Shown here in pieces: positions 8,942-18,618 of a stretch of 64,000 nucleotides of DNA. This DNA is from Clostridiales bacterium (GTDB taxonomy: Bacteria > Bacillota > Clostridia > Christensenellales > Christensenellaceae). The notes under the pieces were generated by a model that saw nothing but the letters and a program-made list of their open reading frames with translations, made no database searches and was not told the DNA's origin. The stretch is taken from contig SVGZ01000010.1 of the NCBI GenBank assembly GCA_015056045.1, forward strand, positions 1 through 64,000, in the 5' to 3' direction. A program made the translations under genes and the position numbers. Position 1 is the first letter of the stretch, and each line of letters starts with the position of its first letter.

Positions 8942-9831
8942 TTTTTCCCTTCTGCTTCGGCCAAAAGAGCCTGCAGTTCTTCTTTGTTAAAGTGGTATGC
9001 CTTGTTGCAGAACTGGCAGACGATCTCTGCTTCGCCGTCTTCTTCGATAATATCATTGATCTCTTTTTTGCCGAGGGAAATAATCCCGCGTTCAAAACGT
9101 TCACGGCTGCAGTCACAGACATATTTGGGTTCACATTCGCTGCCGGGCATTGCTTCAACATGGAGCCCGACAAAAATAATGTTTAAAATCTCATCCAGCG
9201 GCATCGTATCCAGCATGGAAGTAAATTCAGTGATCAAAGGTGCACACATTTCGACTTCGGCCAAAAGCGCATCGTCTGCATCCTGCATCGGTGTGACGAC
9301 CATACCGCCTGCTTTTTCGATGTTGCCGTCTTTGCCGACGAGAACACCAAGATAAACGATCGAAGGTGTCTGTTCGCTCTTTAAGTAATAGTTGGCAAAA
9401 TCTTCTGCAATTTCGCCGGAGATCAGCTCTGTCTTGCCGACATAATAATCTTTGAGGCCGATATCTTTGACAACGGTAATGAAGCCGTCATTGCCGACAG
9501 CCGCACCGACGTTCAGTTTGCCGTTTGCTTCGTTGATCGGAACAAACACATCGGGATTGGTTACGAAGCCCTTGACTTCTGCCATTGCATTTGCCGCTGC
9601 GGTGATCGTACCGATCGGACCGCCGCCATTGATCGTAAGGGAAAGTCTGTGTTCGCTTTTGCGGAAACCAGCACCCATGATCGCAGCTGCTGTGAGTGTT
9701 CTGCCGAGTGCAGCGGAGGCTACATGAGAAGTATGGTGAAGTCTCTGCATTTCGCGGACGAGTTCCGTTGTATTGGCGACTGTTACGTTAACCTGTCCAT
9801 TGATCAGGTATTTTTTAATAATATCAGACAT
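8938..9831 (-). CDS. hslO: Redox-regulated chaperone Hsp33
   Basis: CDCSRERFER...IVCQFCNKAYHF zinc cysteine motifs and conserved N-terminal domain. Confidence 0.95.
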   Translation of the reverse strand: MSDIIKKYLINGQVNVTVANTTELVREMQRLHHTSHVASAALGRTLTAAAIMGAGFRKSEHRLSLTINGGGPIGTITAAANAMAEVKGFVTNPDVFVPINEANGKLNVGAAVGNDGFITVVKDIGLKDYYVGKTELISGEIAEDFANYYLKSEQTPSIVYLGVLVGKDGNIEKAGGMVVTPMQDADDALLAEVEMCAPLITEFTSMLDTMPLDEILNIIFVGLHVEAMPGSECEPKYVCDCSRERFERGIISLGKKEINDIIEEDGEAEIVCQFCNKAYHFNKEELQALLAEAEGKK

Positions 9832-9840
9832 AGTTACCTC

Positions 9841-10578
9841 TTATTTTATAGCAAAAAATTGTATTCTGTCGGCATTTTCTGCCGGTAAATCTCTTGTCAT
9901 AAAGCCATACGCATCGGCTTTTGCAAATCCGGCTTCTTTGAGCAGCGATAAGATTTTCTCTGCCGGATAAAAATACTGGATCTGTGTTTCGTCTTCCCTT
10001 GTGTATTTTCCGTCAACATCACGGATGAAAAACGTAATGGAAAGCTCGACCTGATTCTTTTCTTTTTCAAGTTTGTTCTGCCAGAAGAAGGAAAGTTCAT
10101 CCCGATCTTCAAAAAACAGCTCGTTTCCAAGGATATGCTCCATTTTATACAGGCTGCTCATATCAAAGAGGAAATAACCGCCGGGTTTGATGCATTGATA
10201 TGCTGCTTTGAAAAAACGAAGGAGATCATCTTCTGTGGAAAGATAATTGACACCATCGCAGGCACAGACAAGTGCATCATGCACAGGAAGATCCATTTCA
10301 CGCATATCCTGCTTTAAAAAAGTGATCTTTTTGCCGGATTTACGGGCTTTTTGCTGGGCAATGCGGAGCATTTCATCCGATAAATCAAACGGTGTCACCT
10401 GATAACCTTTTCTGATCAGGCGCAGCGTAATGTTTCCCGTTCCGCAGCAGGCTTCGATGATCTTTCTCGGCCTGATCTCGGAAAGAAAGCTGTCTATATA
10501 GGCTGCCCATGCATGATAATCGACATCGTACATGAGCGTGTCATAAATTTCAGGCAATGCGGTATAGGCGTTAATCAT
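9841..10578 (-). CDS. Class I SAM-dependent methyltransferase
   Basis: IIEACCGTGNITLRLIRKGYQVTPFDLSDEML. Confidence 0.88.
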   Translation of the reverse strand: MINAYTALPEIYDTLMYDVDYHAWAAYIDSFLSEIRPRKIIEACCGTGNITLRLIRKGYQVTPFDLSDEMLRIAQQKARKSGKKITFLKQDMREMDLPVHDALVCACDGVNYLSTEDDLLRFFKAAYQCIKPGGYFLFDMSSLYKMEHILGNELFFEDRDELSFFWQNKLEKEKNQVELSITFFIRDVDGKYTREDETQIQYFYPAEKILSLLKEAGFAKADAYGFMTRDLPAENADRIQFFAIK

Positions 10579-11710
10579 CGATCTCTGCGATCCTCCTGAA
10601 TATTTCGACGCCGTCCATAAGAATTTCTTCGTTCAAAATATAGTTTACGGAATGCAGCGCAGCAGTGTGCTTTTCATCTCTGCTGCCTAAAAGCATGAAT
10701 AAACCGGGAATTTCCCTCTGATAATAGCAGAAATCTTCCGAAGGCATGACCATGGATTCGCTGTTGATATCGGCATCCATGAAAAATTCTTTTGCATGTT
10801 CGAAGAGATTTTCATCATTGACGACGGGGAAACCGCCCGTCTTTTTCCTGAAAGAAACACTTGCACGATAAGCAGAAGCAATAGACTCGGCATATTCAAC
10901 GATACGTTCTTTGGCAAAAGACAGCGTCTTTTCGGAAAAGGCACGGAGTGTACAGCCAAGTTCAACGGTTTCGGCAAGAATATTGGGCGCTGTTCCGCCA
11001 TTTATCATGCCGACGGTAAATACCGCAGAATCAAAGGGGCTGACGTTGCGTGAAATGACGCTTTGTACGCCTGTGATAAAGGCAGCTGCCGCCGTGATCG
11101 CATCGCATCCAAGCTGAGGCATGGCACCGTGTGCGCGTTTGCCCTCAAAAGTAATATAAAAATCATCCATTCCGGACATTAAAGCGCCTTTTTTGAGGAC
11201 GATTTGATGCTTTTTAAATTCAGGCCAAATGTGAAGTCCATAAATAGCATCGGCTTTCGGGTTTTCGAGAATGCCGTTTTCAATGAGTACTTTAGCGCCG
11301 GCAGCACTTTCTTCGTTTGGCTGGAAGATCAGGACAATATTATGCTTCAAAGAAGCTCGGTTCTGCGAAACGAGTTTGGCAAATGCGAGAAGGATCGCTG
11401 TATGCCCATCGTGACCGCAGGCGTGCATGATGCCATCGTGTTCGGAAGAAAAAGGAAGCCCTGTTTCCTCTTTGATCGGCAACGCATCAATATCGGCACG
11501 AAAAGCGAGTGTTTTTTCGGCATTATTCCAAAAAACTGCCTTTACACCAAGACCAACCTCGAGCATATCCGGGGAAAGTTTTTCAAGATAATTTCGGATA
11601 TATTCCTTTGTTTTGACTTCTTCAAACCCAAGCTCGGGAATGCGGTGCAGCTCACGGCGGATCTCAATCAACTCTTCGCTTAATGCACGGATACTGTTGC
11701 TGATCTGCAT
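10571..11710 (-). CDS. M20 family amidohydrolase/peptidase
   Basis: RRELHRIPELGFEE, MHACGHDGHTAILL, PNEESAAGAKVLIENG, GGTAPNILAETVELGCTLRAF. Confidence 0.93.
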   Translation of the reverse strand: MQISNSIRALSEELIEIRRELHRIPELGFEEVKTKEYIRNYLEKLSPDMLEVGLGVKAVFWNNAEKTLAFRADIDALPIKEETGLPFSSEHDGIMHACGHDGHTAILLAFAKLVSQNRASLKHNIVLIFQPNEESAAGAKVLIENGILENPKADAIYGLHIWPEFKKHQIVLKKGALMSGMDDFYITFEGKRAHGAMPQLGCDAITAAAAFITGVQSVISRNVSPFDSAVFTVGMINGGTAPNILAETVELGCTLRAFSEKTLSFAKERIVEYAESIASAYRASVSFRKKTGGFPVVNDENLFEHAKEFFMDADINSESMVMPSEDFCYYQREIPGLFMLLGSRDEKHTAALHSVNYILNEEILMDGVEIFRRIAEIDD

Positions 11711-11779
11711 AAAACCTCCAAGAAACGCAATATAACGCTATAATATATAATATAGCAAAATGCCGATATTAGCAAGCAA

Positions 11780-11813
11780 AAAAGCCCTATCCATCTGGAT
11801 AAGGCTTTGTCTA
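11780..11813 (-). terminator. Terminator downstream of lysA
   Basis: Minus strand AAAGCCTTATCC-AGAT-GGATAGGGCTTTTTT. Confidence 0.75.
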
Positions 11814-11823
11814 TTATCTGTGT

Positions 11824-13140
11824 TTATTCGCTGAGCCAATCGGGAATGCAATCGTTTTCCATGAGCTGCTCAAAGCTCTGTCGCTTGACCATCAGTGCAG
11901 ACTTCCCTTTGCTGACCAATACGACCGCAGCATGAGGAACTTTGTTATAATTGCTCGCCATCGAATAGCAATATGCGCCTGTCGAAAAGACCGCAAGGAT
12001 ATCCCTGTAAGCAGGCGACTGAATCATCGTATCCCAGATCAGCATATCGCCCGATTCACAGCAGCGACCGGCGATCGAAACTTTTGTATCAGCTTCCTCG
12101 TTCATTTTGTTGGCTACCGTGCAAAGATACTCTGCCTGATAAAGCGCAGTTCTCGGATTATCTGTCATGCCGCCGTCTACGCTGACATAAGTTCTGATTC
12201 CGGGAATATTTTTGATCGCACCGATCGTATAAAGCGTTGTTCCTGCTTCACCAACGATGGATCTGCCGGGTTCAACAACAAAACCAATCTCACCAAGCTC
12301 TTTCTTTTTGCAGTTTTCCGAAAGTTTCTCTGCGATAAGGGCAACGTATTCGGAAAATTCAAGAGGTTTATCTTCGTTTGTATAGTGAATGCCGAAGCCT
12401 CCGCCAAAGTTGATTTCCTGAACAGAGATCCCGTATTTTTCAGTGATCTTTTTTAAGTAATCTGTCATAATATCGACAGTAACGGCAAAGCTTTCCAGTT
12501 CAAAGATCTGCGAACCGATGTGGCAATGCAGCGTCGAAAGGACAAGATTCTCTTTTTCGCAAATCAGCTGCAGCATAAAATCTGCTGTTTCATCTTCGAT
12601 GCCGAAGCCGAATTTGGAATCTTCATTGCCGGTCATGATGTATTTGTGCGTATGAGCATCCACGCCCGGTTTGATGCGAAGGCCAACATTCTGTTTTCTG
12701 CCGTACTTTCCCGCAAGCTGATCGATGATGTCGATTTCATGGAAACTGTCTATAATAATGCAGCCGACGCCGTTTTTAATAGCCGTTTCAAGCTCGTGCT
12801 CTGTTTTGTTGTTGCCGTGGTAATAGATCTTTGCCGTATCAAAGCCTGCATTCATGGCTGTACGGAATTCGCCTTCGGAAACAACATCAAGGTGAAGTCC
12901 TTCGCTTTCGATGATCCTGCACATCGCCGTTGTCATAAAAGCTTTGCTGGCATAAGCGATCTTTGCCGAAATATTTTTTTCGCGGATGAACTGCATATAG
13001 GATCGGCAAACGGAACGGATCACATCCTCTTCCATAACATAAAGAGGTGTTCCGTATTTTTCTGCAAGTTCGATGGTGTCATTTCCACCGAGGCAAAGAT
13101 GCCCTTTTTCATTTATATCAAGATTTTTCCAAATTTTCAT
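11824..13140 (-). CDS. lysA: Diaminopimelate decarboxylase
   Basis: AYASKAFMTTAMCRIIESEGLHLDVVSEGE, HGNNKTEHEL, GRCCESGDML, GAYCYSMASNYN; GGAG RBS before MKIWKN. Confidence 0.95.
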   Translation of the reverse strand: MKIWKNLDINEKGHLCLGGNDTIELAEKYGTPLYVMEEDVIRSVCRSYMQFIREKNISAKIAYASKAFMTTAMCRIIESEGLHLDVVSEGEFRTAMNAGFDTAKIYYHGNNKTEHELETAIKNGVGCIIIDSFHEIDIIDQLAGKYGRKQNVGLRIKPGVDAHTHKYIMTGNEDSKFGFGIEDETADFMLQLICEKENLVLSTLHCHIGSQIFELESFAVTVDIMTDYLKKITEKYGISVQEINFGGGFGIHYTNEDKPLEFSEYVALIAEKLSENCKKKELGEIGFVVEPGRSIVGEAGTTLYTIGAIKNIPGIRTYVSVDGGMTDNPRTALYQAEYLCTVANKMNEEADTKVSIAGRCCESGDMLIWDTMIQSPAYRDILAVFSTGAYCYSMASNYNKVPHAAVVLVSKGKSALMVKRQSFEQLMENDCIPDWLSE

Positions 13141-13210
13141 GGTAAGCTCCAATTCAAAATTACCGTATAAGGATAACATGAAATTGAATAAATATCAATA
13201 TCCAATCCGA

Positions 13211-14833
13211 TTATTTGCTTGTCCAATCCGCAATATTGGCAAACATATCATAATGATTGGTGTTTTGAATATTCTGGTAATGATCGCGGATAAACATAGC
13301 CGAGCATTTTCGGTAAAGTCCGATCATCGGCAATTCATCCGAAAGAAGGACATTGAGCGCCGAAAAGGCTTTTGTCAGGTCATCGTTTATCCCAAGCGTC
13401 TTGATATAAGCAAGCTGATCTTTTAACGTATCGCTTGTATAGCGGCAATAGCCATCTTCAAACATAAAAGAAATATCGTGATTCTTTTTCAAGTTAAAGC
13501 TTGCGAGCGCCAGATCAAAATTACCGTTTTTTAACGCAGAGGCAAAGTTATTCGCACTCATTTCGAGGGGATTGATCTCAATACCGAAATTCTTCATTTG
13601 TCGGACGATCTCGGAAACGATGCGTTTTTTATAGGGAATATCTTCGCTTTCCGAATAAATCAGATCAAGACTTAAAGCTGTCCCGATTTCGTTGAAATAC
13701 TGCCCGGAATATGCCGTAAAGCCGGCTTTTTTCATTAAATCGTGTGCAGAATCCAAGTTTTCGGGCATACTGTCTGTATTTTCAAGATATGCAAAATCCG
13801 ATAAAAACGGCGTTTCGCAAACCGTTCCCATTCCTCCAAGGACATTCATAATAATGCGCTTGCGATCAAGTGCCGCGGAAATCGCTTGTCTTGTTTCCTT
13901 TTTTGCAAGATTTTTGCTGTTGATATTGGGGATCAGGCAATCAAATTGGCTTGTTGCGGGCGAAAAAATCGTTGTGGAGCTGTCGTTGCAAAGGTTCTTT
14001 GCGTTGATCAGCGAAGTCAGAATGCAATTCAGTTCATTTTTCTGGTAACGATGGATCGCTTCCGCATCATTTTCAACAGGTTCCGCAATGATCGTTTCAA
14101 TGTTTGGTGTAGATTTCCACCAACTTTCATTGCGGTTTAAGATCATTCTGCCCCATGCATCGAATTCGACAAACCGATAAGGACCTGTGCCGATAGGTGC
14201 AGACTTTGCATCGAGAGCATAATGCAAATAAAGGTCTGCGGGCACGACCGGGAAACACATAAAACAAAGGAGATCAAGGTTCTTTTCCTTTGCTTTTACG
14301 GTGAAAGTATATTCATCGATAATGTTTGCATAATCAACTGCGGAAGCATATGCCGCATAAGGGCTGTCTTTGCCTTCTTCCGAGATCAAAAGATCAATGA
14401 TCTCTTTAAAATCGCTTGAACGGACATAACCGTAATTGGAATCGTGAAATGAAACGCCGCGCCGAACGGAAAACGTATACATAAGGCCGCTTTCATCGAC
14501 TTTCCAGTTTTCGATCAAACCGCCGCTGAAGCTGCCGTCTGCATTCATACGAATGGCAGGTTCAAAAATCAGCGAAAGAAGCGTCCGCATGGTTTCGTTT
14601 TTGCTGCCGAGCGGATTTAAAGAATCGATGTTTTTTGGCATGTTGAGATACAGCGTGTTTTCATCGATCGTATCTGCGGTTTTTTCCAAGACGGAGTCTT
14701 CGATGACGGGCATTTCTGTTGCCGTCGGTGCAGAAACAGGCACAGAAACACAGGAACTGCCAACGATAACGGCAAAGCAACAGATACCGGCAAATATTCT
14801 TTTAAATTGTGTAGAAGAAATGGTAAATTTCAT
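13211..14833 (-). CDS. Peptide/nickel-type ABC transporter substrate-binding lipoprotein (SBP_bac_5)
   Basis: Lipobox IVGSSC; LNPLGSKNETMRTLLSLIFEPAIRMNADGSFSGGLIENWKVDESGLMYTFSVRRGVSFHD. Confidence 0.88.
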   Translation of the reverse strand: MKFTISSTQFKRIFAGICCFAVIVGSSCVSVPVSAPTATEMPVIEDSVLEKTADTIDENTLYLNMPKNIDSLNPLGSKNETMRTLLSLIFEPAIRMNADGSFSGGLIENWKVDESGLMYTFSVRRGVSFHDSNYGYVRSSDFKEIIDLLISEEGKDSPYAAYASAVDYANIIDEYTFTVKAKEKNLDLLCFMCFPVVPADLYLHYALDAKSAPIGTGPYRFVEFDAWGRMILNRNESWWKSTPNIETIIAEPVENDAEAIHRYQKNELNCILTSLINAKNLCNDSSTTIFSPATSQFDCLIPNINSKNLAKKETRQAISAALDRKRIIMNVLGGMGTVCETPFLSDFAYLENTDSMPENLDSAHDLMKKAGFTAYSGQYFNEIGTALSLDLIYSESEDIPYKKRIVSEIVRQMKNFGIEINPLEMSANNFASALKNGNFDLALASFNLKKNHDISFMFEDGYCRYTSDTLKDQLAYIKTLGINDDLTKAFSALNVLLSDELPMIGLYRKCSAMFIRDHYQNIQNTNHYDMFANIADWTSK

Positions 14834-15365
14834 AAGCTTTTTTGATGCGTTCTACGTATTCGGCGGTTTCTTCGTAAGGGATGACATCAAGGGTTTTTCC
14901 GTCGGAAGAATATGTTTTCAGGTCAAGCCAATCCGATACTTTGTTCTGACCTGCGTTATAGGCTGCACAAGCTGTTTCGGTAACTTCAAAGCGATCAAGA
15001 AGGAAGCGCAGATACCAGCAGCCGAAGCGGATATTGACATCTTCTTCATAGAGCATTTCGGTATGATAATCTTCAAGATCGAGTTTATCTGCGATCCATT
15101 CACCTGTTTCGGGCATGATCTGCATGAGGCCGATCGCACCTACAGGTGATTCAGCTTCCTTATCAAACTTGCTTTCAGTCCAGATCACGGAGCAAACGAG
15201 GTATGGATCCAGAGAATACTCCTCTGCCCAGTATTTAACGGAGCTCTCATAGCGAAGTTTATAAACGCTTTTGATGACGGTATATCCTCCGCTGATCGCT
15301 AAAAAAATACAGGATAAAAAGATAAACAATACGAGGATCGTTATACTTTTTTTAGACATTTTCAT
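14802..15365 (-). CDS. Lytic transglycosylase (SLT domain)
   Basis: WTESKFDKEAESPVGAIGLMQIMPETGEWIA, CAAYNAGQNKVSDWL. Confidence 0.92.
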   Translation of the reverse strand: MKMSKKSITILVLFIFLSCIFLAISGGYTVIKSVYKLRYESSVKYWAEEYSLDPYLVCSVIWTESKFDKEAESPVGAIGLMQIMPETGEWIADKLDLEDYHTEMLYEEDVNIRFGCWYLRFLLDRFEVTETACAAYNAGQNKVSDWLDLKTYSSDGKTLDVIPYEETAEYVERIKKAYEIYHFFYTI

Positions 15366-15966
15366 AATTTGTTCTTTCCAATAGATTTAAATAAGCGGCT
15401 TCGACCTTATGGGAAAATTCTTCCGCTGTTCTGTTGTTTTCGAGAATGACCCTGCACTTCGGAATATATTCATTGTAATCGCTTTGTGCGGCGATTCTGG
15501 CCTTTGCACCTTCACGCGGTAAGTTGTTCCGCTTCATGATTCTCTCTTCCCTGATGGTCTCCTGTGCGGTAACAAGCCATATTTCATCTGCCATCATGTC
15601 AAATCCGCTTTCAAAAAGAAGTGCGCATTCAAGAAGAACGATCCCTTTTGCCGCACGGATCATTTTTTCAATGCGGAGGCGAATTGCCGGGTGTGTGATG
15701 CTGTTTAAAAGGGCCAATTTTTCCGGATCGGAAAAGACTATTTTTCCCAAAGCGGCACGGTCAATTTTCCCATCGGGCAAAACGCAACCGAAATTTGCGA
15801 CTACACTATCATATGCTTCTCCACCGGGAAGCAATACAAGATGCCCGACGCTGTCTGCATCGATAACGGTGATTCCTTTTTCGGCAAGGATTTTTGTGCA
15901 GAGAGATTTTCCCGTGCCGATCCCACCGGTCAAACCAATAACATATGTCATTTTGCTTCTGCCCAA
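15352..15966 (-). CDS. coaE: Dephospho-CoA kinase
   Basis: IGLTGGIGTGKSLCTKILAEKGITVIDADSVGH. Confidence 0.95.
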   Translation of the reverse strand: MGRSKMTYVIGLTGGIGTGKSLCTKILAEKGITVIDADSVGHLVLLPGGEAYDSVVANFGCVLPDGKIDRAALGKIVFSDPEKLALLNSITHPAIRLRIEKMIRAAKGIVLLECALLFESGFDMMADEIWLVTAQETIREERIMKRNNLPREGAKARIAAQSDYNEYIPKCRVILENNRTAEEFSHKVEAAYLNLLERTNYENV

Positions 15967-18485
15967 TTCTTTCCTTTTGCGATATTGACAACGAGCGGTA
16001 CACGAAGCTTGAATGCATTTTCCATGCAGTCGATAAGGATCGCTTCAACTTTTTCCAGTTCATCGATCTTGGCATCGAGGATGAGTTCGTCGTGTACCTG
16101 CATGATGAGCTTTGATTCGAGCTTTTCTTCTTTCAGGCGCTTGCTGACGCTGTTCATGGCGAATTTGATGATATCGGCTGCACTACCCTGAATCGGTGTG
16201 TTCATGGCTGCTCTTTCGCCGAACTGGCGGAGGTTATAGTTGGAAGAAGCAAGTTCACGGATGTAGCGGATCCTGCCCCAAAGCGTCTTGACATACCCCG
16301 AAGCTTTTGCACTTTCGACGATCGTTTTCATATACTTGGCAACGCCCGAAAATTCTTCCAGATATTTTTCGATATATTGGGAAGCTTCAAAACGGGAAAT
16401 ACCGAGGTTTTTGGCAAGACCGAAATCGCTGATCCCGTAAACAATACCAAAATTGACAGCTTTTGCCGCAGATCGCATGGAAGATGTGACTTCGCTTTGC
16501 GGAACGCCGAAAACTTCGGAAGCGGTTCTTGCGTGAATATCTTCGTTTTTATTGAAGGCGTCGCACATATTGGCGTCTTCTGCAATGGATGCCAATACAC
16601 GCAGTTCGATCTGAGAATAGTCTGCTGCGACGAGGATATGTTCTTCATCCGAAGGCAGGAAAACGCCCCTGATCTCGCTCAGCTGTCGAACAGGGATATT
16701 CTGCAGGTTCGGTTCATTGCTCGAAATTCTTCCCGTTGCAGCGGCACTTTGCTTAAAGGTCGTACGGACTTTGCTGTCCTTTTTATTTGCTGCGGATAAA
16801 AGTCCGTCGATATAAGTGCTGCTGAGCTTGGTTACCTGTCTGTATTCAATAATTTTATTCACTACAGGATGAAGCTCTGCAATACTTTCCAGAACTTCGA
16901 TATCTGTCGAATAACCACTCTTTGTCTTTTTTCCGTGCGGAAGCTGCAGCTCTTCAAAAAGCAATTCGCCTAACTGTTTCGGTGAAGCAATATTGAATTT
17001 TTTCCCTGCAAGCTGATAGATCTCGTCGGTCAGCTCTTTTGTTCTCTGTTCATATTTTTCGCCAAGTTCACGGAGCTGCTCTGTATCAACGCGGAAGCCT
17101 TCGCATTCCATTTCAAAAAGCACCTGCAAAAGAGGCATTTCAATATCATAGAAAATCTCTTCGAGAGAAAGTTCTTTGATCTTCTTTTCCTGTTCTTCGC
17201 GTACGGAAAACAGCATGGCTGCACTTTCCTTTTCGAAAAGCTTTTCAGCGCTGTAATTTTTGATGCTTGGGTCGAGAACATATGCCGCAAGCATGGTATC
17301 ATGCGCAAGACCGTTCAAAGAGATACCGTATGCATCGAGTTCATGCATCAGGTCTTTTGCATCATGGATCGTCTTTTCAACTTCGCTGTTTTCAAGAGTT
17401 TCTTTTAAAAGCGAGAAGCAAAGCTCTCTTGTCATGCCTTCGCCGAAAAGGTCCTGCGAAAACTCGATTTTGTATTCTTTTTTGGCGTCAAAAGCGATAT
17501 AAACACTATCCTCCGCATCAAGAACGGCAAGTTTCTTTGCGGAATTTAAAACAGGCATAAGCGCACGAAGACCATCTTCGCCGATCATTTCCGTTTCGAT
17601 CTTTTTTTCTTCTGCATTTTCACCGGGGATCAGCCCCAAGCGCTTGATATAGGTCGTGAAATTGAGCGCAGATAACGCCTCATAGCAGCTTTCATTTTCA
17701 AAGCCATGAAAGCGCATGGATTCGATCTCTGCCTCAAGCGGTGCATCACGAATGATCGTTGCGAGCATCTTGGAGAAGAACGCAGATTCTTTATTATCTA
17801 CAAGCTTTTCATAGAGCTTGTTTTTTGGCAGCTGGTCGATATTTTCATAAAGATTTTCGATCGTCGGGTACTGATGCAGCAGTTTTAAGGCTGTTTTTTC
17901 ACCGACGCCGGGAATTCCCAGAATATTGTCGGATGTATCACCCATGAGACCTTTCAATTCGATCATCTGCGGAGGCGTCAGCTGATAGACTTCCATCAGC
18001 TTTTCTTCGTTATAAAGCTCGATTTCCTTAACGCCTTTTTTGGTAATGATGACGTTGACGTTTCCACCGGCAAGCTGCAAGGCATCTCTGTCGCCTGTGA
18101 CAACATAGGTTCTGATGCCCATAGCATCTGCTCTTTTGGAAACGGTTCCTAAAATATCGTCAGCTTCATATCCCAAAAGGTCAAGCGTGCAGATACCCAT
18201 CTTTTCAAGGCTTTCACGGAGAAGCGGGAACTGCGGACGAAGATCATCCGGTGTTGTTCTCCTTCCGGCTTTATATTCGCTGTAACGCTCATGGCGGAAT
18301 GTTTTTTCGTGTCTGTCAAAGGCAACGGCAAGATATTCCGGTTTGTATTCATCGATCAGGCCAAGGAGCATACCAAAGAAACCGTAGATCGCATTGGTTG
18401 GCTTTCCTTCTTTGTTGTTCATCGGCGGGAGTGCATAAAAAGCTCTATGTAAAAGACTGTTTCCATCAATAATTATCAGCGACAT
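15948..18485 (-). CDS. polA: DNA polymerase I
   Basis: 5'-3' exonuclease domain plus ADYSQIELRVLASIAEDANM, RSAAKAVNFGIVYGISDFGLA, MQVHDELILDAK. Confidence 0.97.
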   Translation of the reverse strand: MSLIIIDGNSLLHRAFYALPPMNNKEGKPTNAIYGFFGMLLGLIDEYKPEYLAVAFDRHEKTFRHERYSEYKAGRRTTPDDLRPQFPLLRESLEKMGICTLDLLGYEADDILGTVSKRADAMGIRTYVVTGDRDALQLAGGNVNVIITKKGVKEIELYNEEKLMEVYQLTPPQMIELKGLMGDTSDNILGIPGVGEKTALKLLHQYPTIENLYENIDQLPKNKLYEKLVDNKESAFFSKMLATIIRDAPLEAEIESMRFHGFENESCYEALSALNFTTYIKRLGLIPGENAEEKKIETEMIGEDGLRALMPVLNSAKKLAVLDAEDSVYIAFDAKKEYKIEFSQDLFGEGMTRELCFSLLKETLENSEVEKTIHDAKDLMHELDAYGISLNGLAHDTMLAAYVLDPSIKNYSAEKLFEKESAAMLFSVREEQEKKIKELSLEEIFYDIEMPLLQVLFEMECEGFRVDTEQLRELGEKYEQRTKELTDEIYQLAGKKFNIASPKQLGELLFEELQLPHGKKTKSGYSTDIEVLESIAELHPVVNKIIEYRQVTKLSSTYIDGLLSAANKKDSKVRTTFKQSAAATGRISSNEPNLQNIPVRQLSEIRGVFLPSDEEHILVAADYSQIELRVLASIAEDANMCDAFNKNEDIHARTASEVFGVPQSEVTSSMRSAAKAVNFGIVYGISDFGLAKNLGISRFEASQYIEKYLEEFSGVAKYMKTIVESAKASGYVKTLWGRIRYIRELASSNYNLRQFGERAAMNTPIQGSAADIIKFAMNSVSKRLKEEKLESKLIMQVHDELILDAKIDELEKVEAILIDCMENAFKLRVPLVVNIAKGKNWAEAK

Positions 18486-18581
18486 CAGATATACCTCCGT
18501 AGTCGCATTCTAACATATCGCGAAAAAAAAGGCAAATTCACGCCATTATTCGTACTTTTCTTTTAAAAACTGGCGAATCTA

Positions 18582-18590
18582 TGATATAAT
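18582..18590 (+). promoter_or_regulatory. Extended -10 promoter element upstream of glpK
   Basis: TGATATAAT (extended -10 TGnTATAAT). Confidence 0.5.
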
Positions 18591-18618
18591 GAGGTATCAA
18601 TTACCAAGAGGAATGTTT

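Noticed and set aside
13140-13210. Lysine riboswitch in front of lysA
   Set aside because: Only about 70 nt between lysA and the next gene, insufficient for an L-box.
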